From assembly GCA_017464025.1 (NCBI GenBank), contig JAFUEI010000052.1:55336-119335 (forward strand): DNA of 64,000 nucleotides, read 5' to 3'. The notes beneath the pieces are model-generated. The model saw only the letters and a list, made by a program, of their open reading frames with translations, was not told the DNA's origin and searched no databases. Positions 53,290-61,813 of the stretch are shown here, in pieces. The position numbers were made by a program, and so were the translations under genes. Every line of letters starts with the position of its first letter. Positions within the stretch are counted from its first letter, which is position 1. The stretch is from Paludibacteraceae bacterium (GTDB lineage: Bacteria; Bacteroidota; Bacteroidia; Bacteroidales; Paludibacteraceae).

Positions 53290-53771
53290 CATTAGCTCGT
53301 TTTATAAGAAACATCACCGATTTTCTGTATCCGCCGTTCCGCCGTTTGTGTACACCTGAATTCTTCCGATACGGAGTATGCGGTGCCGGAAATCTGCTAC
53401 TTGGTACACTGGTTTATTTTTTGTTCTATAATTTCGTAATAGGGCATGAATTGGTGTATTTTACGCTTTTCGGACGTGAATGGTGTATTACACCCCATAT
53501 TGCCACACTATGCATTCAGTTTCCAGTGACACTGCTGACAGGATTCTGGCTGAACCGTTACGTTACGTTTACAGAGTCGTCGGTAAAAGGGCGCAAACAG
53601 TTTGTCCGCTATGTGTTTATTTTTTTATTCAATGTAGCATTCAACTATTTCGGTATAAAACTGCTGGTAGAGTTTTTTCACGTATATCCGACACCGTCGC
53701 AGATGATAATATCGGTGGCCTCCGTAGCGATATCATATTTCTATAACAAGTACTTTTCTTTTCGCAAATAG
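53283..53771 (+). CDS. GtrA-like membrane protein
   Basis: 162 residues with four membrane spans. Conserved GtrA features are FFRYGVCGAGNLLLGTLVYFLFY near the N-terminus, LTGFWLNRYVTF in the middle and SVAISYFYNKYFSFRK at the C-terminus. GtrA-like proteins are thought to move lipid-linked sugars across the inner membrane. The start is GTG at 53283, since no in-frame ATG lies nearby. The flippase-like gene follows by 10 bp. Confidence 0.88.
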   Translation: MQTLARFIRNITDFLYPPFRRLCTPEFFRYGVCGAGNLLLGTLVYFLFYNFVIGHELVYFTLFGREWCITPHIATLCIQFPVTLLTGFWLNRYVTFTESSVKGRKQFVRYVFIFLFNVAFNYFGIKLLVEFFHVYPTPSQMIISVASVAISYFYNKYFSFRK

Positions 53772-53781
53772 GCTGGTAACG

Positions 53782-54714
53782 ATGAAATACCGTAATGTCC
53801 TCCGTATTGCGCAGTGGCTGCTTATGGCGGCCGCCTATGGTTGGCTGTTATGGAAATTGCTTACATATGACGATTGGGAAGGTTTTTGTGAGCGGTTTGC
53901 CATGGCAGGAGGGCGGCAATACGGGGCACTTTTCATCGTCTTGTTGCTTTGCGGGGCCAATGTAACTGCAGAAGCTTTGAAGTGGCGTGTGCTGCTTCGT
54001 GGTGTTGTACAGCTTTCATTTATAGAGGCTTTTCAGCAAACGTTGTATGGAAATGTAGGTGGATTTTTTACACCTTCACGAATAGGCGACTATCCGATGC
54101 GGGCGTTGCTATTAAGGAATAAAGATCAATGGCTGGCAGCCGTCAGTTTGGGATTTGTAGGGTCAGCAGCCTTGACACTTGTGCTGCTGTTGGCCGGTTT
54201 TCCTTCCGCCGTGATATTGCTTGAGCGTCAAGGGGGCTTTCGTATGGCAGAAACAATATGTGCAGGCGTATTCATACTATTGGCAGCATCAGTTGCAGTA
54301 TATCGCCCGTTAGCGACATGGTTGTTACATCGGAAGATACACTATCCTGAGAAGATAAGAAATGTGCTGGCAGCACTATCGGTGTTTCCGTACAGCCGGT
54401 TTATGTTAGTAATACTTTTTTCAGCATTGCGCTATGCGGTATGGTGCATACAATTGTGGCTGCTGCTATATTTCTGCGGGATACGATTGCCGCTTGTTGA
54501 TGCCTTGACGGCTATTCCGGCTTATTACATGCTGGTGACTGTCACACCATCGATACCTGCAGCCGATGCAGCGGTGCGTGGAAGTTGGGCTGTAGTAGTA
54601 TTCGGTGTGCTGACGCACGATATTGCTGCCGTAGCTGTGGCAGCAGTACTGATGTGGCTGATTAACGGCGTATTGCCTATGATAGCAGGCAGTATGATGA
54701 AAGAGCGGGTGTAG
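53782..54714 (+). CDS. Flippase-like membrane protein (lysylphosphatidylglycerol synthase TM-domain family)
   Basis: 310 residues and about eight hydrophobic spans. The pattern NVTAEALKWRVLLRG, FQQTLYGNVGGFFTPSRIGDYPMRALLL and VTPSIPAADAAVRGSWAVVVFG corresponds to the UPF0104/LPG-synthase TM family, which includes proteins suspected of lipid or glycolipid flipping. It is cotranscribed with the GtrA-like gene, suggesting a shared role in lipid-linked sugar transport. It ends 10 bp from the convergent tsaE stop. Confidence 0.82.
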   Translation: MKYRNVLRIAQWLLMAAAYGWLLWKLLTYDDWEGFCERFAMAGGRQYGALFIVLLLCGANVTAEALKWRVLLRGVVQLSFIEAFQQTLYGNVGGFFTPSRIGDYPMRALLLRNKDQWLAAVSLGFVGSAALTLVLLLAGFPSAVILLERQGGFRMAETICAGVFILLAASVAVYRPLATWLLHRKIHYPEKIRNVLAALSVFPYSRFMLVILFSALRYAVWCIQLWLLLYFCGIRLPLVDALTAIPAYYMLVTVTPSIPAADAAVRGSWAVVVFGVLTHDIAAVAVAAVLMWLINGVLPMIAGSMMKERV

Positions 54715-54724
54715 AGAGAAAACG

Positions 54725-55177
54725 TCATATCCTTCGGCTGACCGTCAGAAGACGGTTGCCGTCCTGCAGGGGCAAGATGGTTACGTCCACATGGTCTTCA
54801 GGCAGCAAGTCATCTATCATCTCTGGCCATTCTATAAAGCAGAGGCAGCCAGAATAGAGATATTCTTCCGCGCCAAGGTCAAGGGCTTCCCGGATATTCT
54901 TTAGCCGATAGCAGTCGAAATGGTAGATGTCATCGCCATTGGTATCCTGATATACGTTGACGATGGCAAATGTAGGCGAATTGACCACATCGGTGACACC
55001 CAGTGTGCTGCACAGATTTTTTATAAACGTTGTCTTTCCTGCTCCCATGCTTCCACGGAAGGCATATACACGGCTTTCGGGAAAGATTTGCAGTATATCG
55101 GAAGCCTTGCAAGGTGTACCGTCAGGCGTTTTTATGAGCAGGCCGTTTTCCGTGAGAGTGAGGATATATTCTTGCAT
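54725..55177 (-). CDS. tsaE: tRNA threonylcarbamoyladenosine biosynthesis ATPase TsaE
   Basis: 150 residues, typical. TsaE is the ATPase that drives turnover of the TsaBD complex in t6A synthesis. The Walker A motif is FRGSMGAGKTTFIKNL, followed by SPTFAIVNVY, IYHFDCYRL and the conserved FIEWPEMIDDLLP. It is the last gene of the rod-shape operon, 5 bp after rodA. Confidence 0.95.
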   Translation of the reverse strand: MQEYILTLTENGLLIKTPDGTPCKASDILQIFPESRVYAFRGSMGAGKTTFIKNLCSTLGVTDVVNSPTFAIVNVYQDTNGDDIYHFDCYRLKNIREALDLGAEEYLYSGCLCFIEWPEMIDDLLPEDHVDVTILPLQDGNRLLTVSRRI

Positions 55178-55182
55178 ACGTA

Positions 55183-56670
55183 TCAGTTGTTATCCGATTG
55201 GTTGAAGCGTGAGGCATCCATTTTCAGGAAGATAAAGAGTAGAATGGTAAATCCCCATAGCTGGGAACCACCATAGCTGAACAAGGGTAGGGGAATACCT
55301 ATTACCGGCAGCAGGCCGAGCACCATGCCGATATTGATTGTAAGATGCAGCAAGAAAATGGCAGCCACGGAATAGCCGTAGATGCGACAGAACCGTTCGC
55401 GCTGTCGTTCAGCCAGATATATCAGTCTGAGAATAAAAATCAAATAAGTTATAAGTACCATTGAGCAGCCAAGAAAACCCCATTCTTCACCAACGGTACA
55501 GAAGATGAAGTCGGTGGCCTGTTCAGGTACAAACTGCAACTTGGTTTGTGTGCCCTGATGGAAGCCTTTGCCAAGAAATCGGCCTGACCCAATGGCTATC
55601 TTGGACTGGTTTACGTTGTAGCCCACTCCAGCAGGGTCGTCTTTCAAGCCGAGCAGCACTTCTATACGGGAACGCTGGTGATCCTGTAAAATATGTTCAA
55701 AGGCATAGTCACAACTATAGCAATAAGCCATGGAGCCCAACGAGAAGAGCATGATGAACAATATCTCTTTATGCCGCCAGCGGAGAGCCAGAAAACCAAG
55801 ATAGATTGTGGAAGCGGCCACAAGGCTCGTAGTCACCCATTCAAAGGGAACGGGTATCCATATATTGACAATAAGGGCTATTCCAAACGTGAGGACAGCG
55901 GTTGCTGCAATACCCAATGCCGACCAACGTATCATTGGACCACCTTGAGAACGGTCGTTGAAGAGGAAGAGCAGAAAAAATACTTCTATGATTAGTATAA
56001 TCAACATACACACTACAATACCCCAACTACCCGTTCCCAAAGGAAGCGGAACAACGCCAAGGCGTATAACCAATATGAAGAACGCCACTGCAGCCGCACC
56101 AATAAGCAGGATATAGCCTGTCATGCCTTCGCGGTAAAACATAAGCAGGAAGGCGGCGAACACAAGGGCAGAGCCGGTTTCTTTCTGCAAGACCATGATG
56201 ATGAACATGGGTACTGCCATCAATAGGAAAGGCACTATAAAGTCTCTCAGGTCACGCACCTTGAATTCATAACGGCTCATCCATTTAGCCAGTGCCAGAG
56301 CTGTGAAGCACTTGGCAAACTCGGCGGGCTGCAAACTAACGGGGCCAAGGTTAATCCATGACAACGAGCCTTTTGTATCTCTTGCAACCAATGGCGTAAC
56401 CAGCAGTACAAGCAGCCAGAAAGCATAAATGATGTAGGCCAGTATGTCGTAGGTTCGGCTGTCAATAAGCAGAATGATTCCGCCTGCCACAAGGGCCGTC
56501 AGAATCCAGACAAACTGTTTGCCAGCCCGGTTGCCGAAATCGAACATCGTGGTTTGCTCATAGGTGTAGGTGGCGCCATAGATGTTCATCCAGCCAAAGA
56601 GGGCCAGCATTAGCCACAGAACTATGGTAAACCAATCAATTTGCCGTAATATGTTACCGTTTCTTGACAT
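55183..56670 (-). CDS. rodA: Rod-shape-determining peptidoglycan glycosyltransferase RodA (SEDS)
   Basis: 495 residues, longer than the roughly 370-400 of proteobacterial RodA, mainly because of a hydrophilic/membrane insertion in the middle. SEDS motifs visible are GRFLGKGFHQGTQTKLQFVPEQATDFIFCTVGEEWGF and the C-terminal INIGMVLGLLPVIGIPLPLFSYGGS. RodA polymerises lipid II with PBP2 during elongation. It overlaps mrdA by 17 bp. Confidence 0.94.
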   Translation of the reverse strand: MSRNGNILRQIDWFTIVLWLMLALFGWMNIYGATYTYEQTTMFDFGNRAGKQFVWILTALVAGGIILLIDSRTYDILAYIIYAFWLLVLLVTPLVARDTKGSLSWINLGPVSLQPAEFAKCFTALALAKWMSRYEFKVRDLRDFIVPFLLMAVPMFIIMVLQKETGSALVFAAFLLMFYREGMTGYILLIGAAAVAFFILVIRLGVVPLPLGTGSWGIVVCMLIILIIEVFFLLFLFNDRSQGGPMIRWSALGIAATAVLTFGIALIVNIWIPVPFEWVTTSLVAASTIYLGFLALRWRHKEILFIMLFSLGSMAYCYSCDYAFEHILQDHQRSRIEVLLGLKDDPAGVGYNVNQSKIAIGSGRFLGKGFHQGTQTKLQFVPEQATDFIFCTVGEEWGFLGCSMVLITYLIFILRLIYLAERQRERFCRIYGYSVAAIFLLHLTINIGMVLGLLPVIGIPLPLFSYGGSQLWGFTILLFIFLKMDASRFNQSDNN

Positions 56671-58492
56671 CGGTGTTGAGAACAGAACTGCTTATATGTG
56701 TTTTTAATTCCTTTCGCCGGATACCGCCCGTAAGATATTGTTCCATCATCAGACTGGCCACCGGAGCTGCCCATGTAGCACCAAAACCGGCATTTTCCAC
56801 AATGACAGCTACCGCTATTTTCGGGTTGTCAATAGGTGCAATGCCGATGAATATGGCATGGTCCTTCCTTCCCTTGCCGGCTTGAGCGGTACCTGTTTTT
56901 CCACCGGAGGCTATACTGTCAAGGGCATACCATCGGCCTGTGCCATTCGTCATTACACGTGCCATTCCGTCTTTGACGATATGAAAATAGCGTTCATCAA
57001 TGCCTGTCTCGTGGCGGTGAGTGAGCATGGAATCGGTTTTGTTGAGATGTGGTGTGATGTACCAGCCGTTGTTAGCTATCGTAGCCGCCATATTGCATAG
57101 TTGCAAGGGTGTAAGCAACACTTCGCCCTGACCGATGCTGAGCGAGCGGATAGTGAGAGCTTTCCAGCCGGTCTTGCCGTAATAACGGTCGTAGAACTTG
57201 GTGGAAGGTATGCTGCCGGGTGATTGTTCGGAGAGGTCACTATCGGCAAAACGCTGTCCGATACCGAAGCGCATCACATCTTCGCGCCATTGCTCAAACC
57301 GCCGGCGGAAGTTTTGGTTGCCATTGTCGTAAGGATGGCTGTCCTGTTCCAGAAAATCGCGGAAGGCGTACCAGAAATACGGATTGCAGCTTTGTTCAAG
57401 CGCTCCGCCAAGCGTGACAGGCGAGCCATGGTGGTGAGTGCATTTGATAGGTGTGGAGCCGGGGCCAGAGCAAGGATAGAGGGTAGTTGATTTCAGCGGA
57501 CCATCCTGCATGCACACAAGCGTCTGCAATGTTTTGAAGGTGGAGCCGGGCGGATATTGTGCCTGTGTGGCACGGTTGTAAAGCGGTCGTGTAGGATCAG
57601 CCGCCAGTTCCTGATAGTTTTTTGAACGCTGACGTCCTACCAGAAGGGATGGATTCCATGTGGGGTTGCTGGCAAGTGCAAGTATTTCGCCTGTTTCGGG
57701 TTCTATGGCCACCGCACTTCCTATCTTTCCTTGCAGCAACTCTTCTGCCAGCAACTGCAGGCGGATATCAAGTGTAAGAGTAAGGTCTTCGCCGGCCTTG
57801 GCATCACGGTCGAGTTCTCCGTCTTTATAGCTGCCTTGTATGCGTCCATGGGCATCGCGCATGAGGCAGGTCACGCCTTTTTCGCCGCGAAGTACCGTTT
57901 CATAGGTTTTCTCAATGCCGTCACGGCCTGCATAGTCGCCGGGAGCATAGTAGTTATCACGATCCAAATCTTTCTGTGACACTTCTCCTACGCTACCTAA
58001 CACTTGTGCTGCCGTGGCATACCGGTAGTCGCGAAGCGTACGTTTGCGTATTCCGATACCCGGAAAGCGGTAAAGCGACTCCTGCAACACGGCGATGTCC
58101 TCTTTGCGTAATTGGGAGAGAAACACTTGAGGCGTATAGTAACTATAGCCACGTGTCTTGCGCATTTCCGTCACGCGCTCTTTGTATTGCTCTTCTGTCA
58201 GTTGCATGACCTGACAGAAGCCAAGCGTGTCAAATCCGTCGCTTTGTTCGCGCATAATCATCGTTACGTCGTAGATAGGCTGGTTGAATACCAACAATTC
58301 ACCATTCCGGTCGTATATCAATCCTCTTGGCGGATAGACCGTTTGGCGTACGACCGCATTGCTTTCCGCCTTGTCGATAGTGGAAGAATCCACCACCTGA
58401 AGCACAAACAAACGGATGATATAGACCACCACAACGGCTATAGCGATAGCCGTGATGACGAAGCGTCTCTTATAGTAGCGGTCGTTAATCAT
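56654..58492 (-). CDS. mrdA: Penicillin-binding protein 2 (elongation transpeptidase)
   Basis: 612 residues. A single N-terminal membrane span (FVITAIAIAVVVVYIIRLFVLQ) precedes the PBP dimerisation domain (TVYPPRGLIYDRNGELLVFN). The transpeptidase domain has the SxxK motif STFK (Ser317), the SxN motif SCN (368-370) and KTGT (532-535), all intact. It crosslinks new peptidoglycan with RodA at the side wall. Its stop overlaps the rodA start region, and mreD precedes it by 24 bp. Confidence 0.96.
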   Translation of the reverse strand: MINDRYYKRRFVITAIAIAVVVVYIIRLFVLQVVDSSTIDKAESNAVVRQTVYPPRGLIYDRNGELLVFNQPIYDVTMIMREQSDGFDTLGFCQVMQLTEEQYKERVTEMRKTRGYSYYTPQVFLSQLRKEDIAVLQESLYRFPGIGIRKRTLRDYRYATAAQVLGSVGEVSQKDLDRDNYYAPGDYAGRDGIEKTYETVLRGEKGVTCLMRDAHGRIQGSYKDGELDRDAKAGEDLTLTLDIRLQLLAEELLQGKIGSAVAIEPETGEILALASNPTWNPSLLVGRQRSKNYQELAADPTRPLYNRATQAQYPPGSTFKTLQTLVCMQDGPLKSTTLYPCSGPGSTPIKCTHHHGSPVTLGGALEQSCNPYFWYAFRDFLEQDSHPYDNGNQNFRRRFEQWREDVMRFGIGQRFADSDLSEQSPGSIPSTKFYDRYYGKTGWKALTIRSLSIGQGEVLLTPLQLCNMAATIANNGWYITPHLNKTDSMLTHRHETGIDERYFHIVKDGMARVMTNGTGRWYALDSIASGGKTGTAQAGKGRKDHAIFIGIAPIDNPKIAVAVIVENAGFGATWAAPVASLMMEQYLTGGIRRKELKTHISSSVLNTDVKKR

Positions 58493-58516
58493 GAGGCTTC
58501 AACCAATGTAAAAGGT

Positions 58517-59017
58517 TTAGCGGTGGATAAGCAAGTCCCAGCCCAAAATAAGGGCTATGCTGACGGCTGTGCTGAACACTATCTGCAACAGGGTGAGCCA
58601 CCAGTTGTGCCAGCTGAAGGCCAGCAGCGAGAAAAGCACTATATGGTGTATGGCTGTCAGAAGGGCCACATAGCGGGCATAGGTAGCTATACCGAGACTG
58701 TCGCCGTCAGGTGTACCCGTGAGGCGGTCGTTGTCCTGCACCAGCCTGCTTATCAGCAACGGACGGATATAGCTTATAAGTGTGCAAGCGGCAGTATGTG
58801 CTCCGAGCGAATCGCAGAATATGTCCATCACCAGACCCGTTGCGAAACCTATAAGCAGTTCTGCCCAGCGTGGTAGTGTTACGGGCAGAGCCAGCAGTGC
58901 CAGTATATAGATGCAGGGGTTGCAGATACCGAGGAACTGCATGTTGTTAACCAGCAGCACTTGCAGCAGAATCACCACTACGAACCGAATGATATTTTCT
59001 ATGGGCAAACTCTTCAT
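58517..59017 (-). CDS. mreD: Rod shape-determining protein MreD
   Basis: 166 residues with five or six membrane spans and little soluble sequence. It starts LPIENIIRFVVVILLQVLLVNNM and has the conserved GFATGLVMDIFCDSLGAHTAACTLISYIRP segment. The start overlaps the mreC stop by 4 bp. Identification rests on topology plus operon position. Confidence 0.93.
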   Translation of the reverse strand: MKSLPIENIIRFVVVILLQVLLVNNMQFLGICNPCIYILALLALPVTLPRWAELLIGFATGLVMDIFCDSLGAHTAACTLISYIRPLLISRLVQDNDRLTGTPDGDSLGIATYARYVALLTAIHHIVLFSLLAFSWHNWWLTLLQIVFSTAVSIALILGWDLLIHR

Positions 59018-59853
59018 CGTTCGTCTTTTTTTCGAGCGGCTTCCAGAGTCGTCAGTTCGTCAGCATGCCGTTGTCGGATGATGGTTACATAATGAAGCCG
59101 GCGGAAGTTGGTGGCAAGTCTTACCCGAATACGGTAGTATGCATCATTTTCGGTAAGAACGGCTTTCTCCACCACTCCTACAGGCAGTTCGGGCGGAAAG
59201 ACCGCCGAATAGCCGCTGGTGACCAATGTATCGCCTTCCTGCACGTCGATATGACGTGCAATATCAGGCAGTTCGGCAAAACGATAGTCGCGTCCGTCCC
59301 ATCGAAGAGCTCCTATCTCACCGTTCTTCTTGAACTTGCAGTTGATGGAGATACCCGGGTTGAGTACGGGTATGACGGTGGCAAAATGTTCGGAAACCAT
59401 GCTCACGATGCCTACCACGCCGTCCGGTCCGATGACCCCCATACCGCTGTCCACACTGTCTCGGCGGCCACAGTTGAGGGTGATATAATTACGCTGCCGG
59501 TCGGTAGTGAGGTTGATGACGCGTGCCGGTATAAAGACGATGTTGCGATCGGCAGTAAGGATATTCATCGCACAAGCACCGGCCGTATCCGTCGGGTTTT
59601 CCATACGGTTGAGCCTGTCACGCAGCCGTGTGTTCTCAGCCTGCAGGATGTCGTTGGTTTGCCGGAGTCGGAAATAATCACGGATATTGCTGCCGACAGA
59701 GTAGATGCTTGCCGCAGCGGCATTGGAGGACGACAGCAAGGCATTGCGCTGATAGGCATTGTTGCGTACCAACAGCACTATGGCCACCGTCTCCAGAGCC
59801 ACAAACAGCAAAACGATACTGTAACGCGCCAGAAATTGCAGCAACGTCTTCAT
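59014..59853 (-). CDS. mreC: Rod shape-determining protein MreC
   Basis: 279 residues. One N-terminal membrane span, a coiled coil (DYFRLRQTNDILQAENTRLRDRLNRMEN) and the double beta-barrel domain (ARVINLTTDRQRNYITLNCG, GMGVIGPDGVVGIVSMVSEHFATVIPVLNP, GDTLVTSGYSAVFPPELPVGVVEK) are in the usual order. MreC links MreB to the wall-synthesis enzymes in the periplasm. It follows mreB by 36 bp. Confidence 0.95.
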   Translation of the reverse strand: MKTLLQFLARYSIVLLFVALETVAIVLLVRNNAYQRNALLSSSNAAAASIYSVGSNIRDYFRLRQTNDILQAENTRLRDRLNRMENPTDTAGACAMNILTADRNIVFIPARVINLTTDRQRNYITLNCGRRDSVDSGMGVIGPDGVVGIVSMVSEHFATVIPVLNPGISINCKFKKNGEIGALRWDGRDYRFAELPDIARHIDVQEGDTLVTSGYSAVFPPELPVGVVEKAVLTENDAYYRIRVRLATNFRRLHYVTIIRQRHADELTTLEAARKKDER

Positions 59854-59889
59854 GAAAGAAAGGTGTGCGCTCCTGAACAGCCAAGGCGG

Positions 59890-60909
59890 TTAGCGTATCA
59901 GGAAGTTGAAGTTATTTACGTTCTTCAGCGCAACGCCCGTGCCACGTGCCACTGCGTGAAGCGGGTCATCGGCTACATGGAAGGGGATGGTTATTTTGTC
60001 GGTAAATCGCTTCGACAGTCCGTGCAGCAATGCACCGCCGCCGGCCAGGAAGATGCCATTCTTGACGATGTCTGCATAAAGTTCGGGCGGTGTCTGCTCA
60101 AGCGCTTGCAGGATAGCGTTCTCTATCTTCGAGATGCTTTTTTCGAGGCAGTGGGCAATCTCCTGATAGCTTACGGGCACTTGCATAGGCAGCGCGGTGA
60201 CCTTGTTAGGTCCGATTACCATAAAGTCCTCAGGGGGATTGTCCAGTTCGGTGAGTGCAGAGCCTACCTGTAATTTGATACGTTCGGCAGTAGGCTCATC
60301 GATGCGCAGGTTGTGCATACGGCCCATGTACTCCATGATGTCGTTGTTCAAGTCGTCACCGGCAATTTTGATACTCTTGTTGCTTACGATGCCGCCCAGC
60401 GAGATGACGGCAATCTCTGTAGTGCCACCTCCTATATCCACAATCATGCAGCCCTCGGGGCTTTCCACGTCGATGCCCATACCGATGGCAGCTGCCATCG
60501 GTTCGTATATCATATAGACATCGCGTCCGCCAGCATGTTCCGACGAGTCGCGTACGGCACGGATTTCCACTTCCGTGGAACCCGAAGGGATGCAGACCAC
60601 CATCCGGATGCTGGGGGTGAAGAGACGATTGCGTTGCGGAATCATCTTAATCATGCCTCGAATCATCATCTCGCAGGCATAGAAGTCGGCAATTACACCG
60701 TCTTTGAGGGGCCGGACCGTCCGTATCATGTTGCCGCCCTTTCCAATCATCTGCTGTGCCTTGCGGCCGACAGCGACCATCTTATTGTCGGCCATTGATA
60801 TTGCCACTACCGAAGGTTCATCCACCACCACTTTGTCATCACAGATGATGATGGTGTTGGCCGTACCGAGGTCGATAGCTATCTCCTGTGTGAAGGAAAA
60901 GAAACCCAT
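59890..60909 (-). CDS. mreB: Rod shape-determining actin-like protein MreB
   Basis: 339 residues, full length. Actin-fold motifs are IAIDLGTANTIIICDDKVVVDEPSVVA (phosphate 1), MIVDIGGGTTEIAVISLGG (phosphate 2) and IFLAGGGALLHGL (adenosine). It polymerises along the inner membrane to guide side-wall synthesis. It heads the mreBCD-mrdA-rodA-tsaE operon, with a promoter at 61034-61064 and a terminator-like hairpin in the leader. Confidence 0.97.
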   Translation of the reverse strand: MGFFSFTQEIAIDLGTANTIIICDDKVVVDEPSVVAISMADNKMVAVGRKAQQMIGKGGNMIRTVRPLKDGVIADFYACEMMIRGMIKMIPQRNRLFTPSIRMVVCIPSGSTEVEIRAVRDSSEHAGGRDVYMIYEPMAAAIGMGIDVESPEGCMIVDIGGGTTEIAVISLGGIVSNKSIKIAGDDLNNDIMEYMGRMHNLRIDEPTAERIKLQVGSALTELDNPPEDFMVIGPNKVTALPMQVPVSYQEIAHCLEKSISKIENAILQALEQTPPELYADIVKNGIFLAGGGALLHGLSKRFTDKITIPFHVADDPLHAVARGTGVALKNVNNFNFLIR

Positions 60910-61004
60910 TGTCTGTTGTTTTTATGAGGTTAATATTCTATTTCTGTTTGTTTAAGGGAAGACGTAACAGCCACTTTTACAGCTGGTAATATATACGCCA
61001 AAAA

Positions 61005-61020
61005 GGGGCCTACAGGCCCT
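61005..61020 (-). terminator. Terminator-like hairpin in the mreB leader
   Basis: Read on the minus strand: GGGCC-TGTA-GGCCC followed by C and TTTTT. It begins only a few bases after the predicted transcription start of the mreB promoter and about 95 nt before the ATG. It may act as an attenuator or as a 5' stabilising stem. Confidence 0.5.
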
Positions 61021-61033
61021 GCCTTACCACCTG

Positions 61034-61064
61034 CAAAACTACTAAAAAAACTCCACGCTGACAA
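61034..61064 (-). promoter_or_regulatory. mreB operon promoter
   Basis: Minus-strand TAGTTTTG (61041-61034) and TTG (61064-61062) with a 20-bp spacer. Predicted leader of about 118 nt. The rest of 61065-61185 shows nothing I can assign. Confidence 0.7.
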
Positions 61065-61307
61065 GTAGGGAATTACATTTTTCAGAAAAAACTTTTAATG
61101 CACGCTGAATAAACGACTTGAGTGTGCTCCACGCCGAGGCGTCCGCCGTTGGTCAGACTGTGCCGGCCGGTTGGAGGCGGCAAGGGTGAAAATTGGTAAA
61201 CTTGAGGAAAATTCTTCACACGGGCTTCCCATTACAAACACCCTATCTTCTCCCTATGTCGGTTTATGGCAACTGGCAGAGAATGAGACAAATGAATCTT
61301 TACCAAT

Positions 61308-61336
61308 AGCACTGCGCTGATTATCAGCGCAGTGCT
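61308..61336. terminator. Strong hairpin in the mreB/phosphatase gap
   Basis: A perfect 13-bp stem (AGCACTGCGCTGA and its complement) with loop TTA. On the plus strand it is followed by GGGTTTTAT, so a plus-strand terminator is the better reading, although no intact plus-strand gene precedes it. It may be left from a decayed gene. Confidence 0.6.
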
Positions 61337-61602
61337 GGGTTTTATACGGTATGAGGGTCAGTGCCGGATGGCGGATGTTTTCTTTTATGGTCAGAGAGGT
61401 GCCGGATGATTTCTTTACGGTCAGTTGCTGAACAAAGGGAGTGCTGATGTTGCCCTTGCGGTCATTATTCAAAAGGGGGAAGATATCGGGAGCCTCGAAG
61501 ATATTCTTGTAATGACAGGAATAGTAGCGGAGCGTGATCCATGGTCCGTTGTTTTGCCGAGTATCTTCCGTTGTATCGTTCGGTGAGCAGATAAAGAAGA
61601 AA

Positions 61603-61758
61603 AACAATCCGTCCGGCGGCGACAATGTGTTCATCTTCACCAACAAACGCAAGCCGCATGAACTCATCATCGGCACCAAAGAGCAGAATCAGAGTTCAAT
61701 GGTTGTCATCATCGGCAACTTCACCAAAGAGGACGTCAGCAAATTCCTTAATCAGTAA
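61603..61758 (+). pseudogene. 3' remnant of a DUF4252-like gene
   Basis: The open frame ends DNVFIFTNKRKPHELII...SSMVVIIGNFTKEDVSKFL, which resembles the C-terminal part of Bacteroidota DUF4252 proteins. No signal peptide or N-terminal domain is found upstream in any frame, and there is no start codon with a promoter. I read it as the last ~45 codons of a lost gene. The surrounding 60910-61813 gap otherwise contains only the mreB leader and the 61308 hairpin. Confidence 0.4.
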
Positions 61759-61813
61759 GGTTCTGACCGTTATCGTCGGGACCTTTCTGCCTTGAACCGG
61801 AGTTTCTATAATT

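Noticed and set aside
53180-53317. N-terminal extension of RsmA by 46 residues
   Set aside because: It crosses both face-to-face promoters, and the family's conserved N-terminus begins at 53179.
59065-60273. 402-codon plus-strand ORF opposite mreC and mreB
   Set aside because: It spans the antisense of two well-identified genes and has no domain or start signals.
61186-61320. 44-codon plus-strand ORF starting GTG and ending inside the 61308 hairpin
   Set aside because: No promoter or family match, and the stop lies in the hairpin arm. It may be debris of a decayed gene but cannot be supported.
61254-61679. 141-codon minus-strand ORF in the mreB/phosphatase gap
   Set aside because: It reads straight through the strong hairpin and overlaps the DUF4252-like remnant on the other strand; no family recognised.
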